A stretch of 64,000 bases of DNA from Gemella sp. zg-570 (GCF_018866345.1 NZ_CP076443.1:705501-769500); one strand, 5' to 3'; shown: positions 47,817 through 59,015, counted from the first letter of the stretch. The notes: a model not told the origin generated them from the sequence alone. Program-made: numbers and translations.

Positions 47817-50642
47817 TTATTTTAATAATTTTTTCAAAAATTCACCTGTATAACTATTAGAAACATCAACTAATTTTTCTGGTGTGCATTGTGCTAAAAT
47901 ATTTCCTCCATTGACTCCTCCGTCTGGGCCTAAATCTATTAAATAATCACAACATTTTATCACATCTAAATTATGTTCGATTACTATCACTGTATTCCCA
48001 CTGTCAACAAGTTTATTTATTATATTAATTAATTTACTAATATCATGAATATGCAATCCAGTTGTTGGTTCATCTAAAATATACAGTGTTTTACCAGTAG
48101 ATTTTTTATATAATTCACTTGCTAATTTAACACGCTGAGCTTCTCCTCCAGAAAGTGTTGTGGCACTTTGACCCAATCTTATATAATCTAAACCTACTTC
48201 TAACATTGTTTCAATTTTATTTTTTATTTTAGGTATATTTGAGAAAAATTCGTAGGCTTCTTTTACTGTCATATCTAAAACATCAGATATGGTTTTTCCC
48301 TTATATTTAACTTCTAAAGTTTCCCTATTATATCTTTTTCCATTACAAACTTCACAAGGTACATACACATCTGGTAAAAAGTGCATTTCAATTTTTAAAA
48401 TACCATCTCCTGTGCAGGCTTCACATCTTCCACCTTTTACATTAAAACTAAATCTACCTTTTTTGTATCCTCTTAATTTTGCTTCATTGGTAGTGGCATA
48501 TAAATCTCTTATATCATCAAAAACTCCAATATATGTTGCTGGATTACTTCTAGGCGTTCTACCAATTGGACTTTGGTCTATGTCGATTACTTTATCAATA
48601 TTTTCCTTTACGCCATTTACTTCTTTAACAAATTCTTTTTTTATTTCTTCCTTATTTAAAATATTTTTAACAGACTTAAATAGAATTTCATTAACTAAAG
48701 TAGATTTTCCAGAACCCGATACTCCAGTTACACCGATAAATTTTCCTAGAGGAAATTTAGCAGAAATATTTTTTAAATTATTTTTTTTTGCATTTTTTAT
48801 TTCTATATAATTTCCATTACCTGCTCTTCTATTTTCTGGTACTTCTATTTTTTTTCTGCGAGATAAGTAGTCTCCTGTAATAGAATTTTTATTTTTCATT
48901 ATATCTTTTGGACTTCCTATAGCAACTACTTCTCCTCCGAACTCTCCAGCTTTTGGACCTATATCTATAATATAATCGCAAGATAGCATGGTATCCTCAT
49001 CATGCTCAACTACTAAGACAGTATTTCCCAAATCTCTCATGGACTTCATAGTAGAAATTAATTTTTCATTATCTTTTTGATGTAAACCAATAGAAGGTTC
49101 ATCTAATATATATGTTACACCCATAAGTTTTGAACCTATCTGTGTTGCAAGTCTTATTCTCTGTGCTTCTCCTCCTGACAAAGTTCCAGACGACCTATTT
49201 AATGTAAGATAATCTAATCCTACATCATTTAAAAATTGCAATCTTGCTATAATTTCTTTTAATACTAAATTAGCTATTTTGTAATCTTTCTCACTAAGAT
49301 TTATAGTTGTAAAAAATTTATAGCTATCTTTAATTGACATTTCACAAATATCAGCAATATTTTTATTGTCTACATATACTGAAAGTATTTCTGGTTTTAA
49401 TCTTTTACCCTTACAACTTTTACATGTGTCTTCTTTTATATACTTAGCCATTGCTTCCCTAGAAGCTCTTGTCATTCCCATTGTATATCTTCTATATACT
49501 GTATTCGTTAAACCTTCAAAATATATAACTCTAGTTTTAGTAATTCCTTCATCATTAGTATATTTATGGGTAACTTCTTTTTCTTTATTTCCGTAAAATA
49601 ATATATCTTTATGCTCATCAGGCAAATCTTTAAAAGGAATAGTCATATTTATTTGAAATGTTTTACACACACATTCTATTAAAGTTGGATAGTAAACAGA
49701 AGTAGCATTATTAAATATTTTTATTGCTCCATTTTCTATTGACAAATCATAACCAATAATTTTTTTTGTATCGACAGTTTCGTGCATACCTAAACCATCA
49801 CATTCAGCACAAGCACCTTGGGGATTATTGAAAGAGAATATTCTAGGCTCTAAATCTCCTAAAGAAAAATCACAATATTTACAACTGTGTTTTGTAGAAT
49901 ATAAATATACTTTATTATTAGTTATATCTTCTATTTTTACTAAACCATTATTAGATAAATTTAAAGAACTTTCTAAAGAATCTTCTAGTCTACCTTTTAT
50001 ATTTTCTTTTATTATTATTCTATCAACTACTACACTGATACTATGTTTTTTATTTTTTTCTAATTCTGGTATGTCGTCAGATTCATAATTTTCAGAATCT
50101 ATTTTAAATCTAACATAGCCTTCTTTAATTAATTTTTCTATTAATTTTTTGTGAGTTCCTTTTTGCTCTTTTATAATAGGAGCAATAATCTGTATTCTAG
50201 TTTTTTCTGGTAATTTAATTACTGCATCTACTATTTCACTAATAGAACTACTAGAAATTTTTTCTTTATGATTAGGACAGTATATTTCTCCTATTCTTGA
50301 ATATAATAATCTTAAATAATCATAAATTTCCGTAACTGTTGCTACTGTTGACCTAGGATTTTTTGAAGTTGTTTTTTGATTTATAGAAATAGCTGGCGAT
50401 AATCCTTCCATTAAATCTACATCTGGTTTTTCTATATTACCTAAAAATTGTCTGGCATAGGCACTAAGACTTTCTACATATCTTCTTTGTCCCTCTGCAT
50501 ATATAGTATCAAAGGCAAGAGAACTTTTCCCGCTTCCACTAACTCCTGTTATTACTACAAATTTGTCTCTTGGAATTTCTAAATCTATATTTTTTAAATT
50601 ATTTTCTCTTGCTCCTTGAATAATTATCTTATCTTTTTTCAT
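47817..50642 (-). CDS. uvrA: Excinuclease ABC subunit A (UvrA)
   Basis: Damage-recognition ATPase of nucleotide excision repair. The 941 residues hold two ABC modules: Walker A GVSGSGKSSLAFDTIYAEG (about 33-40) and GVTGVSGSGKSTLVNE (about 640), signatures LSGGEAQRIRLATQ and LSGGEAQRVKLASEL, and zinc modules with CxxC pairs (CKYCDF, CAECDGLG; CEACTGDG, CEVCNGKRY). SD AGGAA is modest. uvrB is not adjacent in the window, unlike many Firmicutes. No LexA box is visible upstream. Confidence 0.98.
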   Translation of the reverse strand: MKKDKIIIQGARENNLKNIDLEIPRDKFVVITGVSGSGKSSLAFDTIYAEGQRRYVESLSAYARQFLGNIEKPDVDLMEGLSPAISINQKTTSKNPRSTVATVTEIYDYLRLLYSRIGEIYCPNHKEKISSSSISEIVDAVIKLPEKTRIQIIAPIIKEQKGTHKKLIEKLIKEGYVRFKIDSENYESDDIPELEKNKKHSISVVVDRIIIKENIKGRLEDSLESSLNLSNNGLVKIEDITNNKVYLYSTKHSCKYCDFSLGDLEPRIFSFNNPQGACAECDGLGMHETVDTKKIIGYDLSIENGAIKIFNNATSVYYPTLIECVCKTFQINMTIPFKDLPDEHKDILFYGNKEKEVTHKYTNDEGITKTRVIYFEGLTNTVYRRYTMGMTRASREAMAKYIKEDTCKSCKGKRLKPEILSVYVDNKNIADICEMSIKDSYKFFTTINLSEKDYKIANLVLKEIIARLQFLNDVGLDYLTLNRSSGTLSGGEAQRIRLATQIGSKLMGVTYILDEPSIGLHQKDNEKLISTMKSMRDLGNTVLVVEHDEDTMLSCDYIIDIGPKAGEFGGEVVAIGSPKDIMKNKNSITGDYLSRRKKIEVPENRRAGNGNYIEIKNAKKNNLKNISAKFPLGKFIGVTGVSGSGKSTLVNEILFKSVKNILNKEEIKKEFVKEVNGVKENIDKVIDIDQSPIGRTPRSNPATYIGVFDDIRDLYATTNEAKLRGYKKGRFSFNVKGGRCEACTGDGILKIEMHFLPDVYVPCEVCNGKRYNRETLEVKYKGKTISDVLDMTVKEAYEFFSNIPKIKNKIETMLEVGLDYIRLGQSATTLSGGEAQRVKLASELYKKSTGKTLYILDEPTTGLHIHDISKLINIINKLVDSGNTVIVIEHNLDVIKCCDYLIDLGPDGGVNGGNILAQCTPEKLVDVSNSYTGEFLKKLLK

Positions 50643-50679
50643 TTCAAAATTCCTATCTATTTTAATAAAATTTTATTTA

Positions 50680-50708
50680 ATTATACACTATTTTTTATTA
50701 TTTAATAA
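50680..50708 (-). promoter_or_regulatory. Possible uvrA promoter
   Basis: Minus strand: TTATTA (50703-50708), 17-bp spacer, TATAAT (50680-50685). The -35 is weak, but the position between the groEL terminator and uvrA fits. Confidence 0.4.
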
Positions 50709-50729
50709 AATATTAGTTTAAAAAATATA

Positions 50730-50761
50730 AAAACAACTAAAGAATTATCTCTAGTTGTTTT
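50730..50761 (-). terminator. Terminator of groESL
   Basis: A 10-bp stem AAAACAACTA (50730-50739 with 50752-50761) and a 12-nt loop, directly after the groEL stop. The stem resembles those around prs and pth. Confidence 0.75.
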
Positions 50762-50766
50762 ATTTA

Positions 50767-52377
<1,611 letters not shown>

Positions 52378-52388
52378 TCACCTCTAAA

Positions 52389-52664
52389 TTATTCTATTAT
52401 TGCTAATAATTCTTCTTCGTTTAATACATAATATTTTTCGTTTTTATAATCAACTTCTTTAAAATTATCTGAAAATATTACTTTATCTCCTATTTTTAAT
52501 TCTCCTCCGTTTTCTACCGATAAAACACTCGCTTCACCTATTGCAAAAACTTCTCCTATATTAACTTGTGAATTTTTTTGAAACGACACTATAATTCCAT
52601 TCTGTGTTTTTTCTTCTTCTTCAAATTTTTTTAATATAACATTGTCAAATATTGGTTTTATCAT
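52389..52664 (-). CDS. groES: Co-chaperonin GroES
   Basis: Seven-subunit lid of GroEL. With the ATG at 52664 it has 91 residues starting MIKPIFDNVILKKFEEEEKT. The mobile loop contains the hydrophobic triplet IIV in NGIIVSF in place of the usual IVL, and the dome loop is normal. An in-frame start at 52706 would add 14 residues, but AAAGGAG lies just before 52664 and the promoter -10 is at 52695-52700, so it cannot be translated from that promoter. Confidence 0.96.
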   Translation of the reverse strand: MIKPIFDNVILKKFEEEEKTQNGIIVSFQKNSQVNIGEVFAIGEASVLSVENGGELKIGDKVIFSDNFKEVDYKNEKYYVLNEEELLAIIE

Positions 52665-52694
52665 AATTTTCTCCTTTAGATTTTCATAAATAAT

Positions 52695-52723
52695 ATAATA
52701 AATCAATTATTTTAAAAAGTCAA
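52695..52723 (-). promoter_or_regulatory. groESL promoter, sigma-A type, no CIRCE seen
   Basis: Minus strand: TTGACT (52718-52723), 17-bp spacer, TATTAT (52695-52700). Between the upstream terminator and groES I find neither the CIRCE repeat (TTAGCACTC-N9-GAGTGCTAA) nor CtsR heptads (GGTCAAA). Confidence 0.7.
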
Positions 52724-52735
52724 TTTAACAGAAAA

Positions 52736-52760
52736 CAAAAAAGCATTGTCTATGCAATGC
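52736..52760 (-). terminator. Terminator of hup-folE-TRAP-like unit
   Basis: A short GC-containing stem GCATTG/CAATGC (52743-52748 with 52755-52760), then six T and GTTTT on the minus strand. It abuts the stop codon of the TRAP-like gene. Confidence 0.8.
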
Positions 52761-52761
52761 A

Positions 52762-52965
52762 TTAATCTGAAATAATTGGGTCTAAGTTAGATATTATTCT
52801 AGCTTTTCCTGAAATTTTAAAATTCACTATGTTTTCTTGTAAGTTCAACAATAAAACTTCTCCCTTGTTAATAATTTCTAAAATTTCTTCATTATTAACT
52901 TTTTTTGTAATTACTTTAACATTATTTTCTTCTGCTCTTATAATAATATAATTAAATTTTTCCAT
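52762..52965 (-). CDS. TRAP-like (MtrB family) small protein, divergent
   Basis: A 67-residue protein 14 bases after folE, where B. subtilis has mtrB (hbs-mtrA/folE-mtrB). Aligned by eye with TRAP, the tryptophan-activated 11-mer that binds GAG/UAG repeats in trp leaders: YIIIRAEENNVKVI matches FVVIKAVEDGVNVI, NKGEVLLLNL matches DKGEVIIAQF, and FKISGKARII matches IKVRGEALI. The loop between is 3 residues shorter. Of the TRAP RNA contacts K37, K56 and R58 only K56 is kept (K50 here; I31 and S52 replace the others), and the Trp contacts T49, T52 and S53 are Q43, I46 and V47. It may bind another ligand or RNA, or be degenerate. The Shine-Dalgarno is poor (TGGTAA), so coupling to folE is likely. 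I am fairly sure of the fold family and not of the function. Confidence 0.65.
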   Translation of the reverse strand: MEKFNYIIIRAEENNVKVITKKVNNEEILEIINKGEVLLLNLQENIVNFKISGKARIISNLDPIISD

Positions 52966-52979
52966 TTTAAATTACCAGT

Positions 52980-53540
52980 TTATAATTTTATTTTATACTC
53001 TATATCTTTAGTTAAAGATAAATTTTCTTTAAAAATTCCTGTTTTTTTACTTGTAACTGTCTTAGAACCTATTTTTTTTATACCCCTCATTGCCATACAC
53101 ATATGCTCTGCTTCTATTATAACATATACGCCTTTAGGCTTTAATTGTTCTTCTATTGCATTTGCAATCATAAGAGTCATATCTTCTTGTATTTGCAATC
53201 TTTTGCTTGCACTTTCTACTAATCTTGCTAATTTACTTAAGCCCGTTATTTTTTTATTGTTGGGTATATAGGCTATGTGGCAAACACCAAAAAATGGTAA
53301 CATGTGATGCTCGCATAAAGAGTAAAAACCTATATCTTTAACTAAAATTGCTTCATCATTATCAGATTCAAAAAAAGTATTTATTTCTAATTTTGGGTCT
53401 ACTCCTGTGTGTGATAATAATTCTTCATACATATTTATACATCTTTTAGGAGTATCTAACAGTCCAGCTCTTTCAGTATCTTCTCCTATATTTTCAAGAA
53501 GTTTTTTTATTAATTTTATTGATTCTTCTTTCTTTTTCAA
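52980..53540 (-). CDS. folE: GTP cyclohydrolase I
   Basis: First step of folate synthesis: GTP to dihydroneopterin triphosphate and formate. The 186 residues are standard. Zinc ligands are in LCEHHMLPFFG (Cys, His) and the second Cys in EAEHMCMAMRGI. KKITGLSKLARLVE and RLQIQEDM are family segments. The start codon is TTG at 53540 with AAGGAG 7 bases before. It follows hup as in B. subtilis (hbs-mtrA), probably by read-through of the hup hairpin. Confidence 0.97.
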   Translation of the reverse strand: MKKKEESIKLIKKLLENIGEDTERAGLLDTPKRCINMYEELLSHTGVDPKLEINTFFESDNDEAILVKDIGFYSLCEHHMLPFFGVCHIAYIPNNKKITGLSKLARLVESASKRLQIQEDMTLMIANAIEEQLKPKGVYVIIEAEHMCMAMRGIKKIGSKTVTSKKTGIFKENLSLTKDIEYKIKL

Positions 53541-53558
53541 ATCAATCTCCTTATAAAA

Positions 53559-53588
53559 AAAGTTACCAATAAAAATATTAGTAACTTT
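53559..53588 (-). terminator. Hairpin after hup
   Basis: AAAGTTAC pairs with GTAACTTT (53559-53566 with 53581-53588). The stem extends inward with one mismatch, and a T run follows on the minus strand. It sits between hup and folE, so it probably lowers folE expression relative to the abundant HU. Confidence 0.7.
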
Positions 53589-53595
53589 AATTTTA

Positions 53596-53868
53596 TTATT
53601 TTACAGCGTCTTTAAGTGATTTACCTGCTTTAAATGCAGGTGCTTTGCTTGGTGCTATCTCTATAACTTCATTAGTTTGTGGGTTGCGACCTTTACGAGC
53701 TGCTCTTTCTCTAACTTCAAAGTTACCAAATCCAATAATTTGAATTTTTTCACCCTTTGCTAAAGTTTCTTCTACCGTAGATACAAAAGCTTCAATAGCT
53801 ACAGCAACTTGTTTTTTTTGCAATCCTGATTTTTCAGCAACTTTTGCGATTAATTCCGATTTATTCAT
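53596..53868 (-). CDS. hup: DNA-binding protein HU
   Basis: Nucleoid protein, dimer, bends DNA. With the ATG at 53868 it has 90 residues, starting [16 protein letters not shown], with the DNA-binding arm [21 protein letters not shown] and [15 protein letters not shown]. An in-frame start at 53910 is excluded because GGAGG lies just before 53868 and the extra residues are not family-like. Confidence 0.98.
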   Translation of the reverse strand: MNKSELIAKVAEKSGLQKKQVAVAIEAFVSTVEETLAKGEKIQIIGFGNFEVRERAARKGRNPQTNEVIEIAPSKAPAFKAGKSLKDAVK

Positions 53869-53922
53869 TAATAAATATCCTCCATGTATTGATATAATGG
53901 TGCTTGCCATTTTACTTATTAA

Positions 53923-53951
53923 ATATTACCACAATAATATTATTTTAGCAA
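53923..53951 (-). promoter_or_regulatory. hup promoter
   Basis: Minus strand: TTGCTA (53946-53951), 17-bp spacer, TAATAT (53923-53928) with TG at the extended position. Confidence 0.6.
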
Positions 53952-53978
53952 GTCTTTATTTTAAAATATTACAAATTT

Positions 53979-54989
53979 TTATTCGAATTTATTTAATTCT
54001 AAAGAAGTAATTCCTGACATTAAATTTTTTGAACATTCTTTAACGTCAAGCCCTTCATATAAGACTTTATAAATATTTTCTGTTATAGGCATATAGACAT
54101 CATATTTTTTTGATAAAAGGTAACAAACTTTTGTAGTTAAAACTCCCTCTGCTACCATATCTAATTTTTTAATAGCTTCTTCTAGTGAAAAACCTCTACC
54201 TATTAATAAGCCACAATTGTAATTTCGAGAGTGTTTAGAGGTACAAGTTACAACAAGATCTCCTATTCCACTTAAACCTAAAAACGTTAATTCTTTAGCG
54301 CCAAGTTTTTTCCCCATTCTTGTTATTTCTATTAAACCTCTTGTTAGCAGTGCGGCTTTAGCATTATCTCCTAAATTCAAACCATCAATTATTCCACAAC
54401 CAACAGCTATTATATTTTTTAAGGCTCCTCCGATTTCAACACCCACTGTATCTTCATTTACATATATTCTAAAATATTCATTTTGAAATATTTTTTGAGC
54501 TAAGGAAGTTAAATTTTTATCACTTGAGGCTATGGCAACTACTGTTGGATGTCTTAATATTAATTCTTCAGCATGAGAAGGACCACTTAAAACTCCAACT
54601 CCTTTTAGCTTATTTTTATCTATAACTTCTTTTATAACTTCAGACATTCTATAATTGGTTTCAATTTCTAATCCTTTTGAAACGTGAATTATATATTTTG
54701 GATTATTTAAATATTTGTTAATTTGCTTGCAAATTTCTCTCATTGCTTTTGTTGGAACTGCAACAACAATCACTTCACCAAACTCAACTACTTCTTTAAT
54801 GTTTGAGCTTGCTTTAAGAGAAGCTGGTAATTTTATATTTTTAAGATATCTTTTATTTGTATTATGTATATTAATTTCATTTTCTGTATTTTTATCACGA
54901 GAATAAATTAAGCATTCGTGATTATTATCGATTATAGCTTGGGATAAAGCAGTACCCCAACTTCCAGAACCTATTACTGAAACTTTCAT
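53979..54989 (-). CDS. gpsA: Glycerol-3-phosphate dehydrogenase [NAD(P)+]
   Basis: Makes sn-glycerol 3-phosphate from dihydroxyacetone phosphate for phospholipids. The 336 residues have the dinucleotide motif IGSGSWGTALS at 6-16, VLSGPSHAEE near 138, the catalytic Lys in GGALKNIIAVGCGI near 190, and GLSGIGDLVVTCTS near 243. The ribosome binding site is GGGAGC. The order der-gpsA-hup is that of B. subtilis. Confidence 0.97.
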   Translation of the reverse strand: MKVSVIGSGSWGTALSQAIIDNNHECLIYSRDKNTENEINIHNTNKRYLKNIKLPASLKASSNIKEVVEFGEVIVVAVPTKAMREICKQINKYLNNPKYIIHVSKGLEIETNYRMSEVIKEVIDKNKLKGVGVLSGPSHAEELILRHPTVVAIASSDKNLTSLAQKIFQNEYFRIYVNEDTVGVEIGGALKNIIAVGCGIIDGLNLGDNAKAALLTRGLIEITRMGKKLGAKELTFLGLSGIGDLVVTCTSKHSRNYNCGLLIGRGFSLEEAIKKLDMVAEGVLTTKVCYLLSKKYDVYMPITENIYKVLYEGLDVKECSKNLMSGITSLELNKFE

Positions 54990-55025
54990 TATTTTGCTCC
55001 CAACTTAATAATATAATCTAAAAAT

Positions 55026-55034
55026 ATTATAGCA
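55026..55034 (-). promoter_or_regulatory. Possible gpsA promoter (extended -10)
   Basis: Minus strand TGC then TATAAT (plus-strand ATTATA at 55026-55031) in the 87-bp der-gpsA gap. The -35 is weak. Confidence 0.4.
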
Positions 55035-55076
55035 AATTTTTAATCTTAATTCACTAAAAATATTAAGTTATTGATT

Positions 55077-56396
55077 TTAATTTCTTTTTCTTGTTAATAA
55101 TTTTATTGGTGTCCCTTCAAAACAGAAAGCGTCTCTTATCCTATTTTCAAGGAATCTCTCGTATGAGAAATGCATTAATTCAGGATAATTGACAAAAAAT
55201 ACAAAAGTAGGTGGATTAATAGCAACTTGAGAAGCATAAAATATATTTAATCTTTTGCCCTTATCTTGCGGAGTAGGATTCATAGTTACAGCATCTACAA
55301 CTACTTCATTTAATGTTGATGATTGTATTCTTCTGTGTCGATTTTCATAAGATTCTTTTATTAATGAAAATAAATTAAATACTCTTTGTTTTGTTTTTGC
55401 AGAAACAAAAATTATTTTTGCATAGTCTAAATAAGAGAAATTATCTCTAATCTTTTCCTCAAATTCTTTCATTGTTTTATCATCTTTTTTTATAGCATCC
55501 CATTTATTTACAACTATTATTACTCCCTTACCAGATTCGTGAGCGTAACCTGCTATTTTTTTGTCTTGCTCGATTATGCCTTCTTCTGCATTTATGACAA
55601 CCAAGACGATATCTGACCTTTCAATAGCTTTTAAAGACCTAAGAACTGAATATTTTTCACATGATTCATATACTTTTCCTCTTTTTCTAATTCCAGCAGT
55701 ATCAATTACTACATATTCTTCACCATTATATTTAAAATCACTATCAATGGCATCTCTTGTTGTTCCTGCTATTTCTGAAGCGATAACTCTATCTTTACCT
55801 AGTATAGCATTTATTAAACTTGATTTTCCGACATTTGGTCTTCCTATAAGTGAAAATCTTATTTTATTATCTTCTTCATCTTTTTCCATATTCAAATTAT
55901 TTTTATAAAGAATTTTACAAACAGCATCTAGTAAATCACCCAACCCTAAACCATGCGAACCAGATATTGGATATGGGTCACCAAAACCTAAAGAATAAAA
56001 GTCATAAATCATATAGTTCATATCAAAATTATCAATTTTGTTTACTGCTAAAATTACTGGCTTATCTGTTTTATATAATAATTTTGCAACTTCTTCGTCA
56101 TCAGGGGTTATCCCATCTCTACCATTTGTTAAAAATATTATAAGGTCTGCTTCGTCAATAGCTAGTTCAGCTTGAGCCCTAATTTGTTTTTGGAAAGGTT
56201 TATTTTCTATTTCTATTCCTCCTGTATCTATTAAAAAGAAAGAATAGTTTAACCATTCAGCCTTAGAATATATCCTATCTCTAGTTACGCCTGCCACGTC
56301 TTCAACTATAGAAAGTCTATCACCTATAATTCTATTAAAAATTGTAGATTTCCCCACATTTGGTCTTCCTATTATTGCAACTGTTGGTTTTGTCAT
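55077..56396 (-). CDS. der: Ribosome biogenesis GTPase Der (EngA)
   Basis: Tandem GTPase for 50S subunit assembly. The 439 residues have two G domains with P-loops [11 protein letters not shown] (about 9-16) and [11 protein letters not shown] (about 184), NKID and NKWD motifs, and a C-terminal KH-like domain (about 355-439). A strong AGGAGG ribosome binding site. It follows the S1-domain gene after a hairpin. Confidence 0.97.
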   Translation of the reverse strand: MTKPTVAIIGRPNVGKSTIFNRIIGDRLSIVEDVAGVTRDRIYSKAEWLNYSFFLIDTGGIEIENKPFQKQIRAQAELAIDEADLIIFLTNGRDGITPDDEEVAKLLYKTDKPVILAVNKIDNFDMNYMIYDFYSLGFGDPYPISGSHGLGLGDLLDAVCKILYKNNLNMEKDEEDNKIRFSLIGRPNVGKSSLINAILGKDRVIASEIAGTTRDAIDSDFKYNGEEYVVIDTAGIRKRGKVYESCEKYSVLRSLKAIERSDIVLVVINAEEGIIEQDKKIAGYAHESGKGVIIVVNKWDAIKKDDKTMKEFEEKIRDNFSYLDYAKIIFVSAKTKQRVFNLFSLIKESYENRHRRIQSSTLNEVVVDAVTMNPTPQDKGKRLNIFYASQVAINPPTFVFFVNYPELMHFSYERFLENRIRDAFCFEGTPIKLLTRKRN

Positions 56397-56430
56397 AATT
56401 TTACCTCCTATTCTAATATTAACAAAAAAT

Positions 56431-56464
56431 AATAGTAATAGAGTAGGATTAATCTATTACTATT
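56431..56464 (-). terminator. Terminator of S1-domain gene
   Basis: A 12-bp perfect stem AATAGTAATAGA (56431-56442 with 56453-56464) with a 10-nt loop and T-rich flank on the minus strand. der lies 35 bases further on, so partial read-through is likely. Confidence 0.8.
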
Positions 56465-56483
56465 AATTTTATTTATTAATGAA

Positions 56484-57686
56484 TTATTGCAAAACATTAA
56501 ATTTATCAGCTAAACTATATTCTGTATCTTCTGTTTTTAGATAAGTAGTATCAAATTCTTCTTCTTTATCTTCTACTTTAACAGGTTTTTCTTGTAGTGC
56601 TTTTATTGATAAAGATAATCTTTCTTTATCAAAGTCAACATCTAATACTTTTACTTTAACAATATCATCTTGTTTTAGAACGTTAGAAACTTTTTCTACT
56701 CTTTCATGTGAAATTTGAGATATATGTACCAAGCCTTCTACACCTGAAGCAACTTCTACAAAAACACCAAAATCAGTAATGTTTCTAACTTTTCCTTCTA
56801 AAGCATCTCCAACTGAAATATTTGCACGAGCAATTTCCCATTGTGTAGGTAATAATGCTTTTATTGATAAAGCTACTTTAACATTTTCTCTATCTAAATC
56901 TATAACAATAACTTTTACAGTGTCGCCGATATTTAGCACGTCAGTTATATTTTCAAATCTAGTATGTGAAATTTCTGAAATATGAACTAAACCGTCTATT
57001 TCTCCAATATTTACAAATACACCAAAGTTAGTAATTCTTCTAACTTTTCCTTCTAAAACATCTCCAACATTTATTTCTGAAAATATCTTGTCTAATTTTT
57101 TAGTTTTTTCTTCTTCTAAAATAACTTTTCTATTTAAAATTATTCTTCCTTTTGACTTATCAACTACTTCAATTTTAAAAGTATATTCTTTGTTTAAATG
57201 ATTTGATAAGTTTTTAGTGAATTTAGTATCTATTAGTGAAGCTGGTACAAATGCTCTTATACCTTTTAAGTTTGAGATTAATCCACCTTTTGTTAATGCT
57301 GATATTTCAGCATTAACAAATTCACCTTTTTCAAATTTTTCAATTATTTCTTCCCAATTTAATTCAAGTAATTTTTTATATTCTTGATTTTCAATAGCTT
57401 TTCTTGAAAGATATATAATTCCTGGAACTTCTTCTTCTCTTTTTTCTCTATCTATTCTTACACCTGTTACAATAGTCTCTACTTCTTGACCAACTGAAAG
57501 AACTTCTGCTATTTCTTGAACAAATTTTCTAGAAACTTGATTTTTTAATATAACACAGTCATATTGAGCCCCTTTTACATCAACATAAGCCTTATCAGCA
57601 TCTATCCTATATATAGTTCCTCTTACTCTATCACCTTTCTTTAACATTTCTGTACTATTTAATAATTCCTCAAATGAAGCCGTCAT
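56484..57686 (-). CDS. S1 RNA-binding domain protein (YpfD / RpsA-like)
   Basis: A 400-residue protein with four S1 domains (about 17-90, 105-172, 190-260 and 278-346). The last two are strongest (GVFVNIGEIDGLVHISEIS and GVFVEVASGVEGLVHIS). The C-terminal tail is acidic. This is the short Firmicute relative of ribosomal protein S1, which binds mRNA but is usually dispensable. The best ribosome binding site (AGGAGG) is 13 bases from the ATG, somewhat far. It precedes der as in B. subtilis. Confidence 0.93.
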   Translation of the reverse strand: MTASFEELLNSTEMLKKGDRVRGTIYRIDADKAYVDVKGAQYDCVILKNQVSRKFVQEIAEVLSVGQEVETIVTGVRIDREKREEEVPGIIYLSRKAIENQEYKKLLELNWEEIIEKFEKGEFVNAEISALTKGGLISNLKGIRAFVPASLIDTKFTKNLSNHLNKEYTFKIEVVDKSKGRIILNRKVILEEEKTKKLDKIFSEINVGDVLEGKVRRITNFGVFVNIGEIDGLVHISEISHTRFENITDVLNIGDTVKVIVIDLDRENVKVALSIKALLPTQWEIARANISVGDALEGKVRNITDFGVFVEVASGVEGLVHISQISHERVEKVSNVLKQDDIVKVKVLDVDFDKERLSLSIKALQEKPVKVEDKEEEFDTTYLKTEDTEYSLADKFNVLQ

Positions 57687-57726
57687 GTTACTTCTTTGTC
57701 CTCCTGTTACTCCAATACTAAAATAT

Positions 57727-57755
57727 ATTATACAATAAATTAATTATAATGTCAC
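57727..57755 (-). promoter_or_regulatory. Promoter of S1-domain gene
   Basis: Minus strand: GTGACA (57750-57755), 17-bp spacer, TATAAT (57727-57732), 41 bases before the start. Confidence 0.65.
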
Positions 57756-57768
57756 TAATTTTAGCATT

Positions 57769-58497
57769 TTATTGCTTATATTTTTTTATTTCTTCAAGCA
57801 TTTTTATCTGATCTTCATCTAATCTATAATTTTTTAATAAATCAGGTCTTCTTAGATATGTTCTTTTAAGACTTTCATACATTCTATATTTTTCAATATT
57901 TTTATGGTGCCCAGATAATAATATTTCTGGAACTTCCATCCCTTTAAAATTTTGTGGTCTTGTGTACTGAGGATATTCTAATAAACCAGTAGAAAATGAA
58001 TCATTTTTATGTGATTCTTCTTTCCCTAACACATTTGGAATTAATCGTGATATACTGTCTATCATAGTCATTGCAGCTAATTCTCCTCCAGTTAAAATAA
58101 AATCTCCAATAGATAATTCATCTGTAACTAAAAATTCTCTTATTCTTTCATCATACCCTTCATAATGTCCACAAATAAAAATCAAATGTTCTTCTTTTGA
58201 TAATTCTTCTGCTTTTTTTTGGTCAAACCTATCTCCTTGAGGGCAAAGTAATATTATTCTACTGTTTTTTGATTTATTTAAACTTTCAACAGCATTAAAT
58301 ATTGGTTCTGGTTTTAAAACCATTCCTTCTCCTCCCCCAAAAGGATAATCATCTACCTGTTTGTGTTTATTATTTGCATAATTTCTAAAATCAAGAGTAT
58401 TAATTTCTAATATATTTTTATTTTTTGCTCTTCCTAAAATTGAATGGTTAAGACTGTCAAACATATCAGGAAAAAGAGTTAAAATATCTATTTTCAT
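57769..58497 (-). CDS. trmD: tRNA (guanine-N1-)-methyltransferase TrmD
   Basis: Makes m1G37 in tRNAs and so prevents +1 frameshifting. The 242 residues of the SPOUT fold have the trefoil-knot segments LICPQGDRF-like [27 protein letters not shown] and [15 protein letters not shown], and the Asp loop in the C-terminal half. Its ATG overlaps the rimM stop by one base. rpsP, the usual partner, is absent. Confidence 0.97.
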   Translation of the reverse strand: MKIDILTLFPDMFDSLNHSILGRAKNKNILEINTLDFRNYANNKHKQVDDYPFGGGEGMVLKPEPIFNAVESLNKSKNSRIILLCPQGDRFDQKKAEELSKEEHLIFICGHYEGYDERIREFLVTDELSIGDFILTGGELAAMTMIDSISRLIPNVLGKEESHKNDSFSTGLLEYPQYTRPQNFKGMEVPEILLSGHHKNIEKYRMYESLKRTYLRRPDLLKNYRLDEDQIKMLEEIKKYKQ

Positions 58498-59006
58498 TAA
58501 TCTAATAGCCCTTCCATTACTTCTATAAAAATTTTTTTATTATTTATATCAATTTCTTTAACAACATCATCAATATAAGGAATTAAATATTCTTTTCCTA
58601 AATTATTACTAACAACCCAAACATCATTTGCTCCTGTTTGCAATATTTCAATGATTTCTCCTATTTCATTATTATCATCTCGATAAACTTTACAGCCTAT
58701 TATTTCATAAAAATAATATTCGCCATCTTCTAAATCTTCTAAAAATTCCTCATCTATTTTTAGTTGTAAGTTTTTAAATTTTTCTGCTTCTTCTATACTA
58801 TTAATTCCTTCAAATTTAACTAGATAAGCTCCCTTGTGTTCTCTTGCTACTTCTACTACTACCTCTTTTATAGTTTGATTACTCTTTGTTATTACTAACT
58901 TAGAACCCGGCTTTAATCTATTCTCTATAAAGTCACTGCTAGATATTATTTTTAATTCTCCTTTCAAGGCATGTGTATTTACTATTTTCCCTACTTTTAA
59001 TCTCAT
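58497..59006 (-). CDS. rimM: Ribosome maturation factor RimM
   Basis: Assembly factor for the 30S head that binds S19. The 169 residues have an N-terminal RimM barrel ([16 protein letters not shown]) and a C-terminal PRC-barrel with [13 protein letters not shown] and [15 protein letters not shown]. The Shine-Dalgarno is weak. It begins 9 bases after the ABC permease gene, so it seems to be transcribed from the transporter promoter. Confidence 0.96.
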   Translation of the reverse strand: MRLKVGKIVNTHALKGELKIISSSDFIENRLKPGSKLVITKSNQTIKEVVVEVAREHKGAYLVKFEGINSIEEAEKFKNLQLKIDEEFLEDLEDGEYYFYEIIGCKVYRDDNNEIGEIIEILQTGANDVWVVSNNLGKEYLIPYIDDVVKEIDINNKKIFIEVMEGLLD

Positions 59007-59015
59007 TATTTACTT

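Noticed and set aside
48289-48810. A 173-codon plus-strand ORF opposite uvrA
   Set aside because: It is antisense to a highly conserved part of uvrA; the hydrophobic, Pro/Ser-rich composition is what the complement of that gene gives.
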